A stretch of 22,196 bases of DNA from Peptoniphilaceae bacterium (lineage in GTDB: Bacteria; Bacillota; Clostridia; Tissierellales; Peptoniphilaceae): positions 1 to 22,196 of the forward strand of contig JASLJE010000008.1 in NCBI GenBank assembly GCA_030152565.1, given 5' to 3'. Under the pieces are notes generated by a model. It searched no databases. It saw only the letters and a list, made by a program, of their open reading frames with translations, and had not been told where the DNA came from. Every line of letters begins with the position of its first letter. Positions within the stretch are counted from its first letter, which is position 1. This document shows, piece after piece, positions 6,603-13,610 of the stretch. A program made the position numbers and the translations under genes.

Positions 6603-6680
6603 ATTAAAAGATCCTCTAGTTTATGGGATAAGAAAATATATAAAGCTTCTTAATACCACATTGGAAAATTTTATCCAAAT

Positions 6681-6704
6681 AAAAAAGTCCCGGGGGGGAC
6701 TTTT
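6681..6704 (-). terminator. Terminator of the PTS/deglycase operon
   Basis: AAAAGTCCC-CCCC-GGGACTTTTTT on the minus strand is a 9-bp stem with a T run. It begins at the stop codon of the last gene of the operon. The upstream strand carries a G7/C7 run. Confidence 0.9.
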
Positions 6705-7254
6705 AATAGGCCTTATAGTTTTTTTCTAAAATAGCCATTAGCTTGGCATCATAAGTATTAGGGCTGGTGAATCTAGCAATTAATTGATCAGCATAGCCTA
6801 CTCCTAAGAGACTTAAAAATATGGCTAACCCCAAGTAGGGATAGAATGTCTTTAACCAGGCACTTTCAAACTTGGTTAAGAAGGTTATTAAAATCAAGCT
6901 AATAAATATTATGCCTGTCTTAAGTGTCTTTTTCCTATTAATCCTTCTAAGACTTAGCCTGTACTCATCCTCTAAGTAGGCCAAGTAATCCTCAACTTGC
7001 TTATCCTTATATCCCTTGCCCTGGGTCAGGGCTAGGGATAGATAGGAAGTAGATATTTTTTTAGACTCCTTATGGCCCTTAAAATCAGCATATCTTCCAT
7101 ATAAAAGGGCCAGGTCTAAGTAGTCCTTATCATCGTAGCTAGTAGCCACAGTATTTTCGTCTAGGCCTTCTAAGTAGCTTTCAAATTCTTGAGCCAAGCC
7201 AGGGCTAAAACTTTTGTTTTTCTTATAGTTTTTTACCAGCTGATCTAATTGCAT
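6703..7254 (-). CDS. Unknown membrane protein closing the PTS/deglycase operon
   Basis: I do not recognise this 183-residue protein. Residues 1-105 are charged and mostly helical, with Lys, Tyr, Asp and Glu and repeated short Leu/Tyr helices (YLDLALLYGRYADF, YLSLALTQGKGY). Two hydrophobic segments follow at about 110-127 and 137-155, then a basic or polar tail. There is no signal peptide, so the large N-terminal part is probably cytosolic and held to the membrane by a hairpin. The start ATG has AAGGGG upstream, 10 nt after the frlB-like stop, so it is co-transcribed with the deglycase and shares its terminator. It may assist the PTS permease or be a passenger gene; nothing in the sequence decides this. 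Confidence 0.75.
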   Translation of the reverse strand: MQLDQLVKNYKKNKSFSPGLAQEFESYLEGLDENTVATSYDDKDYLDLALLYGRYADFKGHKESKKISTSYLSLALTQGKGYKDKQVEDYLAYLEDEYRLSLRRINRKKTLKTGIIFISLILITFLTKFESAWLKTFYPYLGLAIFLSLLGVGYADQLIARFTSPNTYDAKLMAILEKNYKAY

Positions 7255-7264
7255 AATCTACCCC

Positions 7265-8263
7265 TTAATAATCTAATTGCCTATAGTATCTTCTAATTTC
7301 TGTTGGATGACAATTAATCTTTTCAACATAAGCATCTATTCTGGCATTTATTACCTTCATAACCAGGTGGGATATACTTCCCCTATATTCTTCACTTATA
7401 CCTGGTAGAGAATAATCCTTAGTATCTATAATATTATATCTTCCACATACTCTAGGTAAGAATTTTGCCACTCTTTCACTTAGAGATCTTTGACTATCTT
7501 CTCCTACATAAACAGTTACATTAGTGTCTCTGTCTATAACTTCTAGGGTTCCATGGAAAAACTCTGATGAATGAATGGACTTGGTCCTAATCCAGTGTTG
7601 TTCTTCCCAGTAACACATGGCATATGAGTAGGTAGCCCCATACATATTACCGGCTCCAACAAAATAATGTAGCTGGTCGTCATGGTGTCTTTGAGCAAAC
7701 TCCTTGCCGAACTCATCAGCTTCATAGGCTGTTTTTACTAGGGCCTTGGCCAAGTGTTCTTCCATTTCCTTATAGTATTTTTCATAGTCTTCAAATTCTC
7801 CATTTAAGTACATAAACCTATCAGCTACCATAAAGAATTTCAACTGCTCATTTTCTGAGTAATTAATACAGTAGTCTGACATCTCTTCAAGAATGGTTCC
7901 CTTCTTATCTATAAATCCAATTATAGTGGCCTTTGTTTCTTCTTTTACCTTGGTTAAGGCCCTAACCATATCATCCGTAGTTCCAGAAACTGAAGATATT
8001 ATTATAATCGTGTCATCTCCCAGCCTCTTATTACCTGTAACTAAGTATTCTGCTGCATTTTCTACAAAGAATTCCAGATTTGATCTTTCTCTCATATGTA
8101 CTTCTGCCTGTAGGCTGGACGCATAGGTTCCACCTATACCAAACCAACATATGTTCTTAAAGCCCTTGTCCCAAACCTGATCTACAATCTTGTTAATTTC
8201 TGGTCTTAGTGCCAAGGCTCCATTGACACTATCCAATAATTTCTTTTCATCAAATTTTAACAT
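7265..8263 (-). CDS. frlB: SIS-domain sugar-amine deglycase, FrlB-like
   Basis: The protein has the double sugar-isomerase (SIS) fold of FrlB and GlmS-type enzymes but no glutaminase domain. Seen features: ICWFGIGGTYASS at about 38-50, IIISSVSGTTDD at about 86-98, SSEFFHGTLEVI at about 232-243 (matching SGEFRHGPLEIV of E. coli FrlB, with the putative catalytic Glu and His), and the ending IRRYYRQLDY, close to the ERRYYGGLVEY end of FrlB. FrlB splits fructoselysine 6-phosphate into glucose 6-phosphate and lysine. ATG 8263 (332 residues) has GGAGG 5 nt upstream; an in-frame ATG at 8275 overlaps that ribosome site. Its place after a PTS and with an FrlC-like gene supports an Amadori-product pathway. 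The exact amine is unknown; a glucosamine- or glucoselysine-type phosphate (GfrE/GfrF) remains possible. Confidence 0.75.
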   Translation of the reverse strand: MLKFDEKKLLDSVNGALALRPEINKIVDQVWDKGFKNICWFGIGGTYASSLQAEVHMRERSNLEFFVENAAEYLVTGNKRLGDDTIIIISSVSGTTDDMVRALTKVKEETKATIIGFIDKKGTILEEMSDYCINYSENEQLKFFMVADRFMYLNGEFEDYEKYYKEMEEHLAKALVKTAYEADEFGKEFAQRHHDDQLHYFVGAGNMYGATYSYAMCYWEEQHWIRTKSIHSSEFFHGTLEVIDRDTNVTVYVGEDSQRSLSERVAKFLPRVCGRYNIIDTKDYSLPGISEEYRGSISHLVMKVINARIDAYVEKINCHPTEIRRYYRQLDY

Positions 8264-8277
8264 TTCATCCTCCATTA

Positions 8278-9099
8278 TTATGCAAATAAACCTATATATG
8301 CACCTAGTATTCCTATGATTAAAGTTACAACTATAAGCACTATTGTATTTTTCTTCTTAGATAGTAACCAATAGTACAACCATGTAACTGAAAGTCCTAC
8401 AATTCCTGGCATGATAGAGTCTAAAATCTCTTGCAGGCTTTGTACAGCGTCTCCACTACCTATCTCCAAGGCCAGTTCTGTATATACCATGCCTGAAGAC
8501 ATACCGCCTATAACCATCATAGCTACTATTCCTGCAGCCATCATCAACCTATCCATGGTTCCCTTACGCTCTAATTCTTCCAGGTAGGAAAAACCTAATT
8601 CATAGCCCTTCTCAGCACCCTTAATTCTCAACCAAAATGCTGGTATATTATAGATTAAAAGATATAGTATAGGTCCTAAAATATTTCCTGCCATGGCAAA
8701 AGATAAACCAATACCAACAGCTATTACCCTGATTGCTCCTAGGAAAATAGAATCACCTATACCTGATAAAGGTCCCATCAATGATGTCTTTATAGCTGAT
8801 ATAGCTGATGGATCCACTTCGCCTTCCTTGGCAGATTCTTCCATGGATGCCACTATTCCTCCTACAAAGGGAGCAAATTGTGGGGTTATATTAAAAAATT
8901 CTAAGTGTCTAGTTAAGGCTTCATTATAGGCCTTTTCATCACCAGCATAAATCTTCTTCAAAATAGGTTCCATCATCATACAAAAGGCCAAGTTCATTTG
9001 TCTTTCGTAGTTCCAGGAAAACTCCATTCCCATAGACCCTTCATTCATGGCCATTTTCTTTATGTCTTTTTTCGTTATCATATGTTTCTTAGAAGTCAT
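8278..9099 (-). CDS. PTS mannose-family EIID permease subunit
   Basis: This integral-membrane subunit partners EIIC to carry the sugar across the membrane. Typical EIID features are the N-terminal MNEGSMGMEFSWNYERQMNLAFCMMMEPILKK (positions about 18-49; key motif NYERQ), the loop AFVGGIVASMEE-like segment, and TSLMGPLSGIGDSIF at about 105-119. Several C-terminal membrane spans follow. Its start lies inside the end of the EIIC gene: ATG 9099 has GGAGG 9 nt upstream, while the earlier in-frame ATG 9108 directly abuts GGAGG and is less likely. The FrlB-like gene follows after 14 nt. Substrate cannot be read from the sequence; the neighbours suggest a glycated amino acid. Confidence 0.92.
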   Translation of the reverse strand: MTSKKHMITKKDIKKMAMNEGSMGMEFSWNYERQMNLAFCMMMEPILKKIYAGDEKAYNEALTRHLEFFNITPQFAPFVGGIVASMEESAKEGEVDPSAISAIKTSLMGPLSGIGDSIFLGAIRVIAVGIGLSFAMAGNILGPILYLLIYNIPAFWLRIKGAEKGYELGFSYLEELERKGTMDRLMMAAGIVAMMVIGGMSSGMVYTELALEIGSGDAVQSLQEILDSIMPGIVGLSVTWLYYWLLSKKKNTIVLIVVTLIIGILGAYIGLFA

Positions 9100-9874
9100 C
9101 GTCGTCATCCTCCATTTCTACGCTTGCTCCATTGGCAAGTACCGGATTGTCAGATAAAAAATTAAACTTAATAAGTACGTAACAAACTCCTATGATAGCT
9201 ATGCCTAGTGTTGGTAATCCTAGGTAAGAAGCAAGTACAAAACCTATAAAGTAAAAAGGTACTAATTCCTTCTTCATAACCATTTGCATCAACATGGCAA
9301 ATCCTAGTGCTGGCAATAAACCTGCAGCTGCGCCTAGACCAGTTATAATAAATTCTGGTATGGTGCCTAGTAGGCCTTCCATAGCTTCTACTCCCAATCT
9401 ATAGGATAAAAATACCAAGATAAATCTTCTAAACATATTAAGAGATCCTATAAATCTATGGGTCCATTTAATTTTCTTTATATCTCCTACTTCTGCTGCC
9501 CTGTCAGCCCACCTTAAGGAAAATATTCCAACTATGTCTAATAAATTTCCTACAGCTAGTGACAATAAAGCAATTGGCATAGCCAAGGCTAAGGCAACTT
9601 CTACCCCTTCACCTGTAGATATGGCAAAGGCCGTACCTAAAACTCCTCCTACTATTACATCTGGTGGTGTGTATGCACCAATTGAGATCGCTCCCATGAA
9701 AAATAATTCCAAATTAGCTCCGACTATTAAACCAGTCTTTACATCGCCTAAAATCAAGCCAACAATAGGTCCTAAGGTTATTGGCCTAAAGATATAAAGG
9801 GTACCTAGCTGGTAGTCAAAAGTACCAAAGGCTGCGACTAGTCCTAATAAAACAGCTTGTAATGTTAAACTCAT
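9089..9874 (-). CDS. PTS mannose-family EIIC permease subunit
   Basis: The 261-residue protein is hydrophobic with about seven to eight membrane segments and the EIIC-Man signatures RPITLGPIVGLILGD (about 30-44), LELFFMGAISIGAYTPPD (about 55-72) and repeated Gly/Ala-rich spans. Together with EIID it forms the membrane channel of a mannose-family (SIS-prone) PTS. It ends in an unusual acidic tail, EMEDDDDDF. The coding of this tail also holds the ribosome site of EIID, with which it overlaps. AGGAGG stands 6 nt before the ATG, 9 nt after the EIIB stop. Confidence 0.92.
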   Translation of the reverse strand: MSLTLQAVLLGLVAAFGTFDYQLGTLYIFRPITLGPIVGLILGDVKTGLIVGANLELFFMGAISIGAYTPPDVIVGGVLGTAFAISTGEGVEVALALAMPIALLSLAVGNLLDIVGIFSLRWADRAAEVGDIKKIKWTHRFIGSLNMFRRFILVFLSYRLGVEAMEGLLGTIPEFIITGLGAAAGLLPALGFAMLMQMVMKKELVPFYFIGFVLASYLGLPTLGIAIIGVCYVLIKFNFLSDNPVLANGASVEMEDDDDDF

Positions 9875-9883
9875 AACACCCTC

Positions 9884-10354
9884 CTAAATAAGTTTACTAA
9901 CATCCTTTTTAGATTCGTCAGCCAACTGTCTAAGTTCTACTTCTATACCCTTGTCTAGAAGATTTTTTATAATTTTTATATCGTCTTCTGTGACATAAAA
10001 ACTCTTACCTATCTGCTTAGAACCTTCAACGTGTTTGGCTCCCCCTAAATTTAAGGATTTAATTTGTGGACAACCCATAATAAGTCTTTCAGCATCTACC
10101 AGATCTGAAACTACTATTAATAGATTGTATTTATCTGTAACTCCGCTATTTATAGCGTCAATTGAGTCCTTCATATCCTTGATGACAAGTTTTACACCTG
10201 CTGGTTTGCCCAGTTTTAATGTAGTCTTCCAAATTCTGTCATTAACTACCTCATCATTGGCTATTAAGATGGCATCTGCCCCAACTGAATTAGTCCAGGA
10301 AAAGGCAACTTGTCCATGTAGTAATCTATGGTCTACCCTCATTAATTTAATCAT
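9884..10354 (-). CDS. PTS mannose-family EIIB phosphocarrier
   Basis: EIIB takes phosphate from EIIA and passes it to the incoming sugar. The family motif RVDHRLLHGQVAFSW is at residues 6-20, with the phospho-accepting histidine at 13 (HGQ). The 156-residue length is normal for a free-standing EIIB. AGGAGGTAGAA precedes the ATG, 9 nt after the EIIA stop. It is encoded separately from EIIA, as in several levan, sorbose and fructoselysine-type systems. Confidence 0.93.
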   Translation of the reverse strand: MIKLMRVDHRLLHGQVAFSWTNSVGADAILIANDEVVNDRIWKTTLKLGKPAGVKLVIKDMKDSIDAINSGVTDKYNLLIVVSDLVDAERLIMGCPQIKSLNLGGAKHVEGSKQIGKSFYVTEDDIKIIKNLLDKGIEVELRQLADESKKDVSKLI

Positions 10355-10363
10355 TTCTACCTC

Positions 10364-10774
10364 CTAAAAGCTCTCATCTTCCATATCGTCTAACAAGTCA
10401 TTACAATAAATCAGTCCATTTTGTGCCTCTTTTAAGCCCTCTCCCAATAATAGGTCTAGGTCCTGGTCTATATTAAGTAGACTATTTATCAAAAGTCCTA
10501 GATTGGTTCCTGTTATCAAGTGAAGATTAGGCCTGGTCAAATGTTTCATAAATTCATTGTTTACACTTCCTCCAAAAACATCTGTAAAGCAAATTATTTC
10601 ATCTTCTGGATCAAAACTATCCAGTAATTTTTCAATGTCACCTGCCACATCCTGCTTAGGATCAAGGTAACAGTTTAATGTATGTACAAAATCTTTTTCT
10701 CCTAAAATTATTTTCACTGATGAATATATTCCTTCAGAGAAACTTCCGTGTCCTGCTATAACTACCTGTCTCAT
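10364..10774 (-). CDS. PTS mannose-family EIIA phosphocarrier
   Basis: EIIA accepts phosphate from HPr. VVIAGHGSFSEG places the active histidine at residue 9, and the later segment TDVFGGSVNNEF (about 84-95) is the EIIA-Man hallmark. At 136 residues it is of usual size. The ATG overlaps the stop of the upstream FrlC-like gene (ATGA), so translation is coupled. General PTS proteins (EI, HPr) are not in this window. Confidence 0.93.
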   Translation of the reverse strand: MRQVVIAGHGSFSEGIYSSVKIILGEKDFVHTLNCYLDPKQDVAGDIEKLLDSFDPEDEIICFTDVFGGSVNNEFMKHLTRPNLHLITGTNLGLLINSLLNIDQDLDLLLGEGLKEAQNGLIYCNDLLDDMEDESF

Positions 10775-11592
10775 TTTATCTCCTCATATGTCTTCATAGT
10801 CTTTTTATCTGCTGCCCTAGGATCCATATAGTATCTTGAGTTTGCATTTTCCAAGGATAGATAGCCTTCATAACCATAAGTCTCTAAAAGTTCCAAGTCT
10901 CTTTTCATGTCCCTATCTCCATCCCCCCAGGCTAGATGGCCTGTCGGCCTACCATCAACAAAGTGGATATGGCCTATCCTTTTAGGAAGGTTTCTATAGT
11001 AGTCTGTAATATCTTCTCCTGCTCCAGCCATGGCTCCAAAGTCTATACATCCATATAGGTTTTCTTCATCTACCTCTTCTATATAGGATTTTAGCTGGGC
11101 TGAGTTATTAACTAGGTTGGATTCTATCTTTTGTAGGGCCTCCATACAAACCTTAATATTTTTGGTCCTGGCATATTGGCAAATTCTTTTCTGCATGGCC
11201 AAACTTCTTTTATAGGCCTCTTCTCTCGGTTCATCCAGGTAGCCCCAGCCAGATGTGGTTACTATCTTATCAGCTCCACAGGCCTGGGCCAGGTCTATAA
11301 TCCTCTTAAAGTAGTCATAGGTCCTATCCTTTAAGGCCCTATCTTTGGCCGCCATATTGTGGGGCTTGGGATTGGTCTGCTCGGGACAGATACAGTGGAT
11401 TTTAACCTTATATTTATTAGATAAGTTTAATAATTTATCCACTGGATCATTCATTTGATAGTCTACAAAAAAATGCTGGGGTCCCGTCCATATTTCAGCA
11501 TAGGAAATATTTAATTCTTCCATAGTTTGGAAAAATGTTTCTAAGTCATAATATCTATAGTGGCAATTCATACCACTTATTTTAGCCTTCAT
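10771..11592 (-). CDS. frlC: TIM-barrel sugar epimerase, FrlC-like
   Basis: This is an AP-endonuclease-2-fold (xylose-isomerase-like) epimerase. FrlC interconverts psicoselysine and fructoselysine. Shared with E. coli FrlC are AEIWTGPQHFF (E. coli IEIWGGRPHAF), KPHNM (YPYNM), ESNLV (ESNVV) and the end GYEGYLSLEN (GYEGYCTVEL). Putative metal ligands from the chosen start are E151 (CMEAL), D184 (CIDFGA), H210 (IHFVD) and E248 (SLENA). I choose ATG 11592 (273 residues; FrlC is about 276) because AAAGGA lies 9 nt upstream; the frame stays open to 11652 but without support, and that stretch overlaps a cre-like site. In an operon with an FrlB-like deglycase and a PTS, it would widen the pathway to the C3 epimer. 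Confidence 0.75.
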   Translation of the reverse strand: MKAKISGMNCHYRYYDLETFFQTMEELNISYAEIWTGPQHFFVDYQMNDPVDKLLNLSNKYKVKIHCICPEQTNPKPHNMAAKDRALKDRTYDYFKRIIDLAQACGADKIVTTSGWGYLDEPREEAYKRSLAMQKRICQYARTKNIKVCMEALQKIESNLVNNSAQLKSYIEEVDEENLYGCIDFGAMAGAGEDITDYYRNLPKRIGHIHFVDGRPTGHLAWGDGDRDMKRDLELLETYGYEGYLSLENANSRYYMDPRAADKKTMKTYEEIK

Positions 11593-11646
11593 ATAATCAT
11601 TCCTTTTCATATCTTTCATTTTTAGATTAACATTAGAAGTATTTTT

Positions 11647-11662
11647 AAGCAAACGTTGTCAT
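11647..11662. promoter_or_regulatory. cre-like site (CcpA carbon catabolite control)
   Basis: AAGCAAACGTTGTCAT agrees with the Gram-positive cre consensus WTGNAANCGNWWNCAW at all but two fixed positions, with the core AANCGN intact. It lies between the GntR gene and the frlC-like start, where a bound CcpA could block transcription into the PTS genes. Confidence 0.5.
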
Positions 11663-11663
11663 G

Positions 11664-11700
11664 TATAAATATATAATTTATAGACCACTTTATAAACCAC
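11664..11700 (-). promoter_or_regulatory. Candidate GntR operator: tandem 12-mers plus inverted repeat
   Basis: On minus, GTGGTTTATAAA and GTGGTCTATAAA are adjacent 12-bp direct repeats differing at one base (11700-11677), ending at the GntR stop codon. An overlapping inverted repeat TATAAAT-N5-ATTTATA spans 11664-11682. The position upstream of frlC suits a binding site of the adjacent repressor. I see no convincing -35/-10 pair here. Confidence 0.4.
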
Positions 11701-12414
11701 TTATTCTATATCCAATAAATATTTAAATTCTATATTCTCCAAGGCCGTATAGGATCTGGTGTATTCTACAACCAAGCCACTGGCTGATTTTCCTAAAAAA
11801 GTAGTTAAAAAAAGTGGAGTATTCTTTTTTAACTCAAGTATTTGATTAATGTCATTGTCCACTACTATTTCCAAGGTCTTATTAAAACTAACTGGCAAAA
11901 GACCATTATGGTTCATATAGTCATAGAGAGAAACCTTGGAAAAATCATACCTATTGGCATCTATAAAAAGACGAAAAGGAAAGTAGCAATACTCTATACT
12001 CATAGGCATATTATTGGCCTGCCTTAACCTGACCAACTCATAAAAATCATTTCTTCCAGGGAAAATATCCCTAAAATCTTTATAATCATAAAGGACTTTA
12101 AATGATATGACTATGCTGCTGGCATTTCTTCCTATACTAGACATGTTCAGGTTAAAAGCATCTGGTGTTTCACTTCCTATTATCATCCTTCCCCTATTAG
12201 TATAATTAGAGACAAAGGTCCCACTGCCATGAATCCTATACAAGATACCTTCATCAACCAACTTACTTATGGCATTTTTTACAGTCATTCTACTTAGGCC
12301 CAAGTCCCTACTCAAGTCTCTTTCTGATGGAATCTTCATGCCAGGCTTATATTCCATGGCCTCTATTTTAGATAGGATATGTATTTGCACATCCTTATAA
12401 AGATAATCTTTCAT
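11701..12414 (-). CDS. GntR-family repressor with UTRA effector domain (HutC/FrlR type)
   Basis: The N-terminal winged helix-turn-helix (about residues 5-70) has the GntR pattern: KIPSERDLSRDLGLSRMTVKNAISKLVDEGILYRIHGSGTFV (core motifs PSERDL, SRMTVKNAI, GSGTFV). Residues about 85-237 form a UTRA ligand-binding domain (FYELVRLRQANNMPMSIEYCYFP, key motif RLRQ; late SGLVVEYTRS). FrlR-like members usually sense a phosphorylated sugar derivative and release DNA. It is the second gene of the operon; GGGAG precedes the ATG, which directly follows TAGTAG of the previous gene. It probably represses the PTS/deglycase genes and its own operon. Confidence 0.9.
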   Translation of the reverse strand: MKDYLYKDVQIHILSKIEAMEYKPGMKIPSERDLSRDLGLSRMTVKNAISKLVDEGILYRIHGSGTFVSNYTNRGRMIIGSETPDAFNLNMSSIGRNASSIVISFKVLYDYKDFRDIFPGRNDFYELVRLRQANNMPMSIEYCYFPFRLFIDANRYDFSKVSLYDYMNHNGLLPVSFNKTLEIVVDNDINQILELKKNTPLFLTTFLGKSASGLVVEYTRSYTALENIEFKYLLDIE

Positions 12415-12417
12415 CTA

Positions 12418-12906
12418 CTACTCCCTATCAATAAATTTATAGGTGAAAAGATCTGCCAATTCTTCTTCGTAAAATTTTATATCATTATTATTTCTATATT
12501 TTTTCTTAATCATGATTAAACTGGCCCCTTCCTTCTTCCCAAACCTACTAGCTTCATCCTTCTTACCATGAACACTCAAAACACTTTTTTCCATATTGGT
12601 GGATTTTTCTAATAGGTCCTCTTCCAACCTAATAATATCCTTATAGTTAAAATCTTCTTCCAACCTATAGTCATAGATCTTTTTTATAAAGTATTTTTTT
12701 ATGTGGGATAGGATTCTATTATCTAGATAAATATCAAACTCTACCTGGATAAGGTCTTGATTATTGCTTACATTAAAGATACTGTCTGTAAAACTATCCC
12801 CTCTTATGATTAAAATTTTTTGGTTTCTTACTTCCAAGTCATTTCTCAAATAAAAATCCTTCCAAAAGTTATAACTATTAATTTTTCTAATTATTTTTTC
12901 CCCCAT
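12418..12906 (-). CDS. Putative solo UTRA-like protein without DNA-binding domain
   Basis: No family is certain for this 162-residue protein. It lacks signal peptide, membrane segment and helix-turn-helix. Its second half reads like the end of a UTRA domain: ASRFGKKEGASLIMIKKKYR followed by KFYEEELADLFTYKF, comparable to the UTRA pattern of a hydrophobic strand, acidic EY/EE motif and a closing Y-x-F. It lines up by eye with the UTRA half of the neighbouring GntR (LKKNTPLFLTTF..., VVEYTRSY...FKYLLDIE). This suggests an effector domain that lost its DNA-binding part, perhaps pairing with that regulator. It is the first gene of the operon; GGAGG is 6 nt before the ATG. The call is a visual inference and could be wrong; it may be an unrelated alpha/beta protein. 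Confidence 0.45.
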   Translation of the reverse strand: MGEKIIRKINSYNFWKDFYLRNDLEVRNQKILIIRGDSFTDSIFNVSNNQDLIQVEFDIYLDNRILSHIKKYFIKKIYDYRLEEDFNYKDIIRLEEDLLEKSTNMEKSVLSVHGKKDEASRFGKKEGASLIMIKKKYRNNNDIKFYEEELADLFTYKFIDRE

Positions 12907-12927
12907 ACTAACCTCCCCTCACCTTCC

Positions 12928-12933
12928 ATTATA
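12928..12933 (-). promoter_or_regulatory. Probable -10 box of the PTS/deglycase operon
   Basis: TATAAT on minus, 22 nt before the first ATG, is a perfect -10 hexamer. The sequence 17 bp upstream (CTTTCT) is a poor -35 and lies within the preceding operon's terminator. The promoter may be weak or need help. Confidence 0.5.
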
Positions 12934-12943
12934 GAAAAACCAT

Positions 12944-12970
12944 AAAAAAAAGAAAGCTTTCGCTCTCTTT
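12944..12970 (-). terminator. Terminator of the GntR-ABC operon
   Basis: AGAGAGC-GAAA-GCTTTCT, extended by A-T pairs, forms a stem with a GNRA tetraloop and one G-U pair, followed by about eight T. It is 4 nt after the permease stop. Confidence 0.88.
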
Positions 12971-12974
12971 TAGT

Positions 12975-13610
12975 CTAGTATTTCTTCTTTATTATTCTTT
13001 TACTCAAGATATAGGATAGGAAATAAAATACAAGTCCAAATATGAATACCATAGCTCCCATAAGAGCTGGATCCTTATTTATAAAACCAACCAAGTCTCC
13101 TTTAAAGTCTATCCTTGAAAAAGTAAAGAAACTTATAAAGAAAATAGTTAAATATAGGAAGATAACCACTGATCTAGCCTTGCTAAAATCATATTTGAAA
13201 TATATGGGAAGGGCCATTCCCATCCAAACAAAACAAAAGCCTCCTATCATGGCTATGGCAAAGATATACTCTCCTCCACCTAATATCCCCTTATAAAAAG
13301 CTAGGATAAAGATAAAAAAGGATAGGATAATGGCTAGAAGAAGAAAGATAGCAGATAAAATATATCTGGCTACAACAAAGTCCTTCTTCCTAGCTCCCAA
13401 GGCCATTATATAAAGGTCTGACTTGGCCACATCAGAAAAATAAAATACATTTAAACTGGTCATAGCCAAAATCAGAAAGGGAAAGACCAGGCCCATACCC
13501 AGGTTATCCAACATTAAGATTTGAATGCCTGCAAATACAAATATGAAAAGCACCAGCCTAGCTAGAGTCTTCTTTAAATTTAATAAATCATTATATAAAA
13601 CTATCTTCAT
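12975..13610 (-). CDS. ABC-2-type permease of the YtrA-linked transporter
   Basis: The 211-residue membrane protein has about six hydrophobic segments, near residues 18-33, 37-52, 85-107, 116-133, 145-162 and 183-203, and ends in a basic tail (SKRIIKKKY). The cytosolic start KIVLYNDLLNLKKTL resembles ABC-2 permeases. Its start overlaps the stop of the ATPase gene by 4 nt, so the two are translated together and presumably form the exporter. Substrate is unknown; such GntR-ABC operons in Firmicutes often answer cell-envelope antibiotics. Confidence 0.8.
   Translation of the reverse strand: MKIVLYNDLLNLKKTLARLVLFIFVFAGIQILMLDNLGMGLVFPFLILAMTSLNVFYFSDVAKSDLYIMALGARKKDFVVARYILSAIFLLLAIILSFFIFILAFYKGILGGGEYIFAIAMIGGFCFVWMGMALPIYFKYDFSKARSVVIFLYLTIFFISFFTFSRIDFKGDLVGFINKDPALMGAMVFIFGLVFYFLSYILSKRIIKKKY

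Noticed and set aside
6429..6653. Open frame of 74 codons on plus
   Set aside because: It runs antisense to the M-box riboswitch and the mgtA promoter, has no ribosome site and no recognisable protein features.
7265..8263. SIS protein as glucosamine-fructose-6-phosphate aminotransferase (GlmS)
   Set aside because: There is no N-terminal glutaminase domain, and the SSEFFHG motif and C-terminal RRYY...LDY match FrlB-type deglycases and their operon context.
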